64,000 nt of DNA, taken from assembly GCA_001695595.3 (NCBI GenBank), contig MBPM02000060.1, positions 248,001 to 312,000 of the forward strand, written 5' to 3'. Position numbers and translations under genes: made by a program. This document shows, piece by piece, positions 58,751 through 64,000 of this stretch. Every line of letters starts with the position of its first letter. Position 1 is the stretch's first letter. Source of the stretch: Plasmopara viticola (lineage: Eukaryota; Oomycota; Peronosporomycetes; Peronosporales; Peronosporaceae). The notes below the pieces were generated by a model. That model was not told where the DNA came from. It searched no databases and was given only the letters and a program-made list of their open reading frames with translations.

Positions 58751-61310
58751 ATGACTGTCTTCGACAGCAACTCAAGCACTCCGACCTCAGTCAGCTTTGA
58801 CAACGGCCACAAAAGTGCCGCGGCGTCTCCTGTGGTAGTACAAGGCAGAGCGACTGCCCATAAAACGGGCGAAGACGTCGACGATCGAATACTGGCGAAT
58901 GCATGTGGTGACGCCGACGCGCAGGTTCTTAACAGCATTCTACATTATGCATCAAGTGAGCTGCATTTGATGCTGATGACGGAAACCGAGTGCACTATCT
59001 AGCTCAATCTGAAGAACTTGCTTATTTTGCACAATCGGTTGAGCTGGACTCACGAAGTGCCACCTCGTTTGGCAAACACGTTGTACCACATGTAGCTGAG
59101 GACAAGCCACACACCAATACGCGCAAGGATGACAGCATAAAAAAACTTCCAAGGACTTCGATCCTGTCTGCACCAAACAAGACAAAGACATCAATCGTCT
59201 TTTGTGATGCATCCAACTATCTCATCAGCTGCGCGTTACTGCAACTTGTAAATGACGGTCATAAAAGAGCAACCTCGTTTCAGACCAGGTATGTCAACGC
59301 TGCCGAACATTATCAGTGTGTTTAGAGCAGGGAGTGAAATACGCACTGACTAGGTTCCGAGTGCATCTTATGGCCTCCAAGCCTTCAACGGTCTCATCAG
59401 ACAATGCATATCTGATAGCGGCGGTAAATACGCCTCACTTAATTTGGAGAATGCCAAAATAATTACTTTGTACAGTTTGTATTGTATTGTATTACGTTAT
59501 CGCGTTGCCAAGTTATGCACGTGCTAGGCTCAGTCTGGCTAGTTCACGGCATAGAGTGGTGTCTGCATACGTTGGGTCTCGTTCGGCGGGCAGTGCAGCC
59601 AGCACCGAGGTCGTGAGGGTCTTCCATTATTTTGTTTAGCCCTGACTTGGTAAGAGCCCAGGTCGCGCCCGGTGCTGAAGACGTCGCGTCCAGGGTGACA
59701 CTCGTTAGAGACCTGCAGATGCCCGAGAGCACCTGCCCGAAGCGCGCGAGCATTTAGCCCCCGCGCTTGGAAGGAGGGCGTCACCCCCACCTTTTCCAAA
59801 GCTTTGTACAGTAACCGTATTAAATCCAAGCCTGACAGACATAACGTACTTGTCAATGCGATTCTACACAGAAACTAGTGAGCCCACATAAGTGTTTAAG
59901 ATCTGTTGACAAAATATTTGTCCGACGTACAAATCAAATACCAATCTAGAGCCATTGATGCGTTTCTATATCCCAGGCAAAAATGCCACAGCCGAGGTGC
60001 TATCTTCTCAGCAGCGACACTAGCTGCACCGCTGTAAGAAGTAGCAGACGCAATGAGCAGACGTCCTGCTCTGTTTAGAGGTGAATCCGACAGATCTGAC
60101 CCCAGACGTCCATCCGAACGACAAATAATTGAAGTACAATATACTTTTGGAGGCACAAAAACTCAGCAAAATTTGTTTGGGCCTCGATAAATCACTTTCT
60201 CGGTCTTTACAACATATCGGTGCCAAAACGTCTGAGTGGGTGGCTAATTGCGAGAAACGCTGTGAGAAATCTACCAGCGAGCTACGCTCGGACCTAGCGC
60301 GTCCTCTTCTCTTAAAAGTCCAAATATTCCGGCAGATTTTATTAAGTCCACAAGCCTCAACGTTGTCTTCGGCCTGTCCGAATATACATATATATTAAAC
60401 CACAGGCATTGTGATGTTCAAATGTCCGTATGCATTTGCCAGCGGTTCAGTCCAGTATGAATGAAACACAAACAGCAAGGATCTTTACGTTTACAGCAAG
60501 AAAGTACAGGAGACTCAAGGTCTAACGCAGACCGTACAGATCAGAAGATAAGGGTCAGCCTTATCTAAGCACACACTACGCAGTAGTGAGCAGACAATTT
60601 GGTTTGTTATAAGGTGAATCTTTCGAAAATATCCGTAGTCGCTGCTACGAAAAACAAAGACTTGAAAACAACTACTTCTATAGGCACAAGAAGATATAGC
60701 TAGACTTCATTGGACCTCGAGAAATCATTGTCTCGGTCTTCACAGCGAATGGGTAGCCTACCATATCTCAGTGTGTGGCCAATCGTGGGAAATAATGTGA
60801 AGTCTGTCAAAGAGTTGAGCTTAATCCTCACACGTCAACTTCATTCCAGAGCCTAAGTATACCGGTGAATTTTTGGAAATTCACAAACTACAACGCCATC
60901 TTTGGCTTGCCGGAGTTCAACAAAACTTGGATATAGTGACCTTTGCGTGTCTTTGTGCAATTGTCAGTTATTCCAGTCAGTGTGACTAGAGCACAAATAG
61001 CAGTGCTTTTATAAATACAGTAAAAAAGCGATGATGCCAGAAAGGGATCCCCGGTCCTCCGCTTTGCTTTGGCAAATGCTGTTACAACAAATGAATTTTT
61101 GTTTGCAAGTGTCAACAGCAGACCATGCAGATCATGAAAGAGGGTAAGTCGTATACTAAGGATGCACCGCGCAGTATGTGCTTTGAGGTGCCGCTTGTTG
61201 AAGCCAATACGCTTTCATGATTGGCTTTGCTCCTAACAATGCGATATATTCATTTACCGACAATACACTCTTACATGTTGATAATTTGTGACATCATAAA
61301 GATTCATTAA
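58751..61310 (+). mobile_element. Degenerate Ty3/gypsy retrotransposon pol, with duplicated integrase part and a nested insertion
   Basis: A frame at 58751-59000 has coding-like codon use but is not assigned. RNase H follows at 59190-59460 (IVFCDASNYLISCALLQL, then NTPHLIWRMPK) and resumes after a nested element with KPDRHNVLVNA (about 59840). Integrase zinc-binding and core relics occur twice: first about 60180-60600 (CEKRCE, LNVVFGLSEY), then about 60710-61200 (VCQRVELNPHTST, NAIFGLPE, and a STADH block near 61115). A downstream block FAPNNAIYSFT (about 61225) matches the usual FALNNAVHAST of gypsy integrase. There are many stops and frameshifts. LTRs were not found. Confidence 0.8.
59466..59812 (-). 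mobile_element. Miniature LINE-derived element nested in gypsy RNase H, 11-bp target-site duplication
   Basis: The body 59477-59801 (about 325 bp, minus strand) is flanked by exact CTTTGTACAGT copies at 59466-59476 and 59802-59812. Its 5' end (GGTGACGCCCTCCTTCCAAG and on) and its 3' end match the ends of the 1.15-kb LINE derivative at 25134-26279. Between them only a short RT-region patch (CTCTTACCAAGTCAG) remains. The 3' tail has ACAAT pentamers. It codes for nothing, so it behaves like a SINE made from LINE ends and must have used another element's enzymes. It splits a gypsy RNase H segment, so it is younger than that gypsy copy. Confidence 0.88.
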
Positions 61311-63876
61311 GTTCTCGAAGCACGAAGACTTCGGATGTAAGTGAAGAAGGAGATCAAGATTCTTTTTGCAAAATTTGAATGTGTGAATAGTTTCCATAAT
61401 TTATTCGACTTTACGAAGAGTCGACCATATATAATGCGCAGAGCGGGGGATGCGATAGCATCGCCCAATATTCACAACAACAGCTCTCCGATATGAAAAA
61501 CCAAATGTTTCTATTGATTGTGATGAGTTTTTTAATAGAAAGTCTAGCATTTTCAAATAGAGTGAGCCATCGCTTTACCGGACTTTTCACGGTCCTGAAG
61601 AGGCACGAATATGTGCGCATATTGATTTTTCTAGGACAACGTCAACGCACTAAACGTTTATGTGGAGTAGCTCAAGCGGTATTACGACCTCAATGATCTG
61701 CGTTTTTTAATCTATTTTAAGCGCTATACTTTTACAGCATAAGAACACATAGCGGCTGATAGTGCCCAAAATCGCTTTCTTTCTGAGTTAGCAGCTCACT
61801 ACGAATGCAAGGGAATTCTGACGAAGTTCGGAGATCTCGCGCTAAGACGCGCAGTGACTGATCCAAGTGTAAAGCCATTGAGTAACAAAGATAATAAGCC
61901 TCACGGGTCCCAAGGGTCCAGAGATGACCTTAACGAGCCGCTGCCTGACCACCACAGCCGACTCAGATAATACATTAATGCAAGTACACTCGGTTCAGCT
62001 CGAGTTGCTGCTCTACGTGAAAAATGTGCAAGGTCGGGACAGGATCGACCGTCAAGGCCAGCGGCGATTTAATGTAGAGTACATTGTTAGCTGTTAAACA
62101 ATTCTGGCACGACTGCCTGAAAGTCGCTGTAATTCAAATCTAGAAGTTACGGGCACATTTAATGTATGTTGGTCCCGCGCGGGGGTGACTCTGAAGCCCA
62201 TATATCGCTGTATCCGACCTATTAAGTGAGCAAATGTCACCCTTGGCTCATAAATGTAGAGTATTATATATGAGATGATAAGGCTTCGAATTATAGCACC
62301 ATGAAGGTTGAAACAAATCCAAGAAAGGATGTCTAAACGAATTGTTGTAGTAGCAGTGCTGAGTAGGACCCAAGCGTATAGCCAGACCGACAATAGGCCA
62401 ATTTATCATCAGCCTTCTTACGACGCTCTTTAAAGAGAATAATATGCTGCTAATAGCAGGCGTATAGCCATCGGGAGGTCGCGCTAAAACCAAATCTCTT
62501 TTTAGCCAAGTTGCATTACTCGGATAGTGGCCTCTACAGAACTTCCGCGGCGCGCGAAGCAGATAAGGGCACTCATCCGCCAAGCAATACATCGCTCAGC
62601 GCCATGACTTGCATTGGCCAGGTATTACCCCATTGGGAAGGTTCTTCTCTTCCATGTCAAACTCGCTACCCAGACAAAGAGTAGACATATGTTGGAACAA
62701 GTAATTGCGTTGAAAATCGGCAATGGGCAAATTACATAGCCCTTCTCACGGACTTAGTGACTTTGGTCTTGAAGCACAGTCGAGGCTTATACCGAAGACT
62801 TCGTCTTTGTCCCCGCTCTTTCCTTGTCGGTCCTCGTTTCGGTGACCCCATGTCTCTTACTATTATGAACTTCTCTATCCATTTTTGCTAGGTCTTTTGT
62901 ATGACCGGCAAGGCATGAGCTAAGCCTAACATCTTAAAAAGCGGGTCGAGGTTGTCAAGACATTGCTTTCATCAATTTGTGAATTTGCTGCGGCCCTGAT
63001 AGACAAAGGTCGGGACGAGTGCTCACCATATTTATTACTTGACGCAGAGGTGTTAGGAGACCATCTGGCAATGTAGAGCGGTACGGGAGTTCCCCGTCGC
63101 GGTCAAGTGGGACTATTCTAGAGTCAGCTTTGCCTTAGGGACTATCTGGCGGGCAAACTGATTAAAGCTCACCGTACATCGTACAGACGCAGCCTTCGCT
63201 AGTGCATCCTATCAGATAAGTGCGACGTTTTACGTGCATTGGACTGTGAAAGCTATATCAGCTTAACGTTGGTTTGGTTAATGTAAAAGACCAAGCTGGC
63301 CGTTGAATCTCTTTACTGCCTGTTTTGCCATTGTTCTACTCGGACAACAAAATAGTGATAATACACTAATTCTTCACTTTTGGATGCAAAATAAGTCTAT
63401 GTGGAGGTGGAATTTGCATGAAGCCGAGCTTGTGGTAAAAGCTGGCTTGTCCGCTAAATAGAGCATAAAAAGAATGGCGGCTTTTGGTGCATGACGTATT
63501 TGTTTCAATTTGCTTGCTGGGGTACTTTAAATTGCTCACGCCTAACCGGGAATAGTAAATGGTCTTTTACATTACAATGTCTTCCTGCACGCCGTTCACG
63601 ACGAAGTCTGCCAAGCCATCCACTCACCGATCTGCACTCTGTTTCACGTGCTGACTACGCGCTGCACAGCGCGCTTCTCCTTAAATCCGTAACGTGCCCG
63701 CCTACATTAAACTTAAAGTTTAGGGCTAGTGAAAAGTTGTCCATGTTAGTAGGCAGTGAGGACATCCAAGTCGTTTTTAGCACCGGACAAACCGGTATTC
63801 TCCGTAACTTTATATCATGTACCGTACACAGCTATCAACGCCAACCAATTGTCAATTCTAAGTGCAAGCAAGAGCT
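61311..63876. other. Intergenic DNA before the last gene
   Basis: Mostly no supportable gene. A possible small secreted peptide is at 61493-61696. A coding-like frame without ATG (about 61745-61968, ending in HSRLR and a stop) lies after a pyrimidine-rich stretch ending in ACAG; it could not be joined in frame to anything upstream. The remainder up to 63876 should include the promoter of the terminal gene. Confidence 0.4.
61493..61696 (+). CDS. Possible small secreted peptide (67 residues)
   Basis: The frame begins MKNQMFLLIVMSFLIESLAF, which is a plausible signal peptide, followed by a short basic region ending RQRTKRLCGVAQAV. There is no family resemblance, no EER and no clear RxLR. The surrounding DNA is transposon-derived and codon bias is weak, so this may be chance. 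Listed because the N-terminus has a proper n/h-region structure. Confidence 0.2.
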   Translation: MKNQMFLLIVMSFLIESLAFSNRVSHRFTGLFTVLKRHEYVRILIFLGQRQRTKRLCGVAQAVLRPQ

Positions 63877-64000
63877 ATGGGCGCGCAGAAAAAGAAGGCC
63901 AAGTTCGTCGCGAAGGGTTTGTTGCATCAAAAGATTAAGCAGCGCAATGTCAAGAAGAAATTTCAGGCAATGAAAGATAAAAAGCGTAATCGCTTCGAGC
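63877..64000 (+). CDS. 5' end of a lysine-rich nucleolar-type protein, possibly NOC2
   Basis: Only the first 41 codons lie in the window; the gene continues past 64000. The start MGAQKKKAKFVAKGLLHQKI is followed by alternating Lys/Arg/Gln. The pattern of a short K/R-rich head with K-F-x-x-K-x-L-x-x-x-I/L-x-Q-R resembles the N-terminus of NOC2, a pre-60S maturation factor that forms complexes with NOC1 and NOC3. That assignment is tentative, since many nucleolar proteins have such heads. An overlapping frame from 63491 runs in a different register and has no coding bias. Confidence 0.5.
   Translation, partial: MGAQKKKAKFVAKGLLHQKIKQRNVKKKFQAMKDKKRNRFE

Noticed and set aside
63491..63973. 160-codon frame at the window end
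   Set aside because: AT-rich third positions and no homology; its tail overlaps the lysine-rich gene start in another register.
1..64000. tRNA, rRNA genes and CRISPR arrays
   Set aside because: Looked for B-box-like GTTCRANYC contexts and regularly spaced repeats; none formed a credible gene or array.

Overview
The window looks like nuclear DNA of an oomycete (Phytophthora / downy mildew lineage). This is inferred from a secreted multi-module LWY-type effector with an EER motif, from very short introns (about 54-81 nt), and from compact eukaryotic housekeeping genes set in long stretches of decayed copia, gypsy and LINE retrotransposons. No species is assigned. No bacterial features, CRISPR arrays, tRNA or rRNA genes were seen.

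Layout. 0-12 kb: gene-poor DNA with one gene, a cysteine-rich single-pass membrane protein (3885-5702). About 12.06-13.38 kb (minus): a CAMK-like protein kinase. 13.4-21.4 kb: a gene desert with coding-like debris. 21.36-24.89 kb: a divergent pair, LTV1 (minus, 40S ribosome assembly) and a GTPBP1/2-family GTPase (plus), sharing 146 bp between start codons. 25.1-28.6 kb: an internally deleted LINE with intact target-site duplications, then an older LINE ruin. 30.2-34.2 kb: a 2-kb tandem duplication with mosaic divergence. 35.8-36.3 kb: a small frameshifted gene. 36.88-39.00 kb: the LWY effector. 39.27-42.57 kb: SEC24 (COPII coat), convergent with 42.71-53.15 kb SMG1 (PIKK of nonsense-mediated decay, six or so exons). 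53.8-56.8 kb: a degenerate Ty1/copia element (minus). 57.3-58.5 kb: a broken relative of the effector. 58.7-61.3 kb: a degenerate Ty3/gypsy pol carrying a nested 325-bp LINE-derived element. The last 124 bases start a lysine-rich, NOC2-like nucleolar protein.

The picture is of a two-compartment genome: housekeeping genes for ribosome biogenesis, translation or RNA quality control and secretion form short islands, while the effector and its dead paralogue lie at island edges next to transposon debris. Reconstructed splice models (LTV1, GTPase, SEC24, SMG1) keep frame throughout, except for one unresolved 29-nt problem in the SMG1 5' region.

The most interesting observations are: an LTV1 first coding exon consisting only of the ATG; two size classes of trimmed LINE derivatives with clean target-site duplications, one nested in gypsy; an effector lacking a recognisable RxLR, built with a repeated two-module block, plus a pseudogene paralogue 20 kb away across SEC24/SMG1; the mosaic 2-kb tandem duplication; and two long near-perfect hairpins in otherwise empty DNA.
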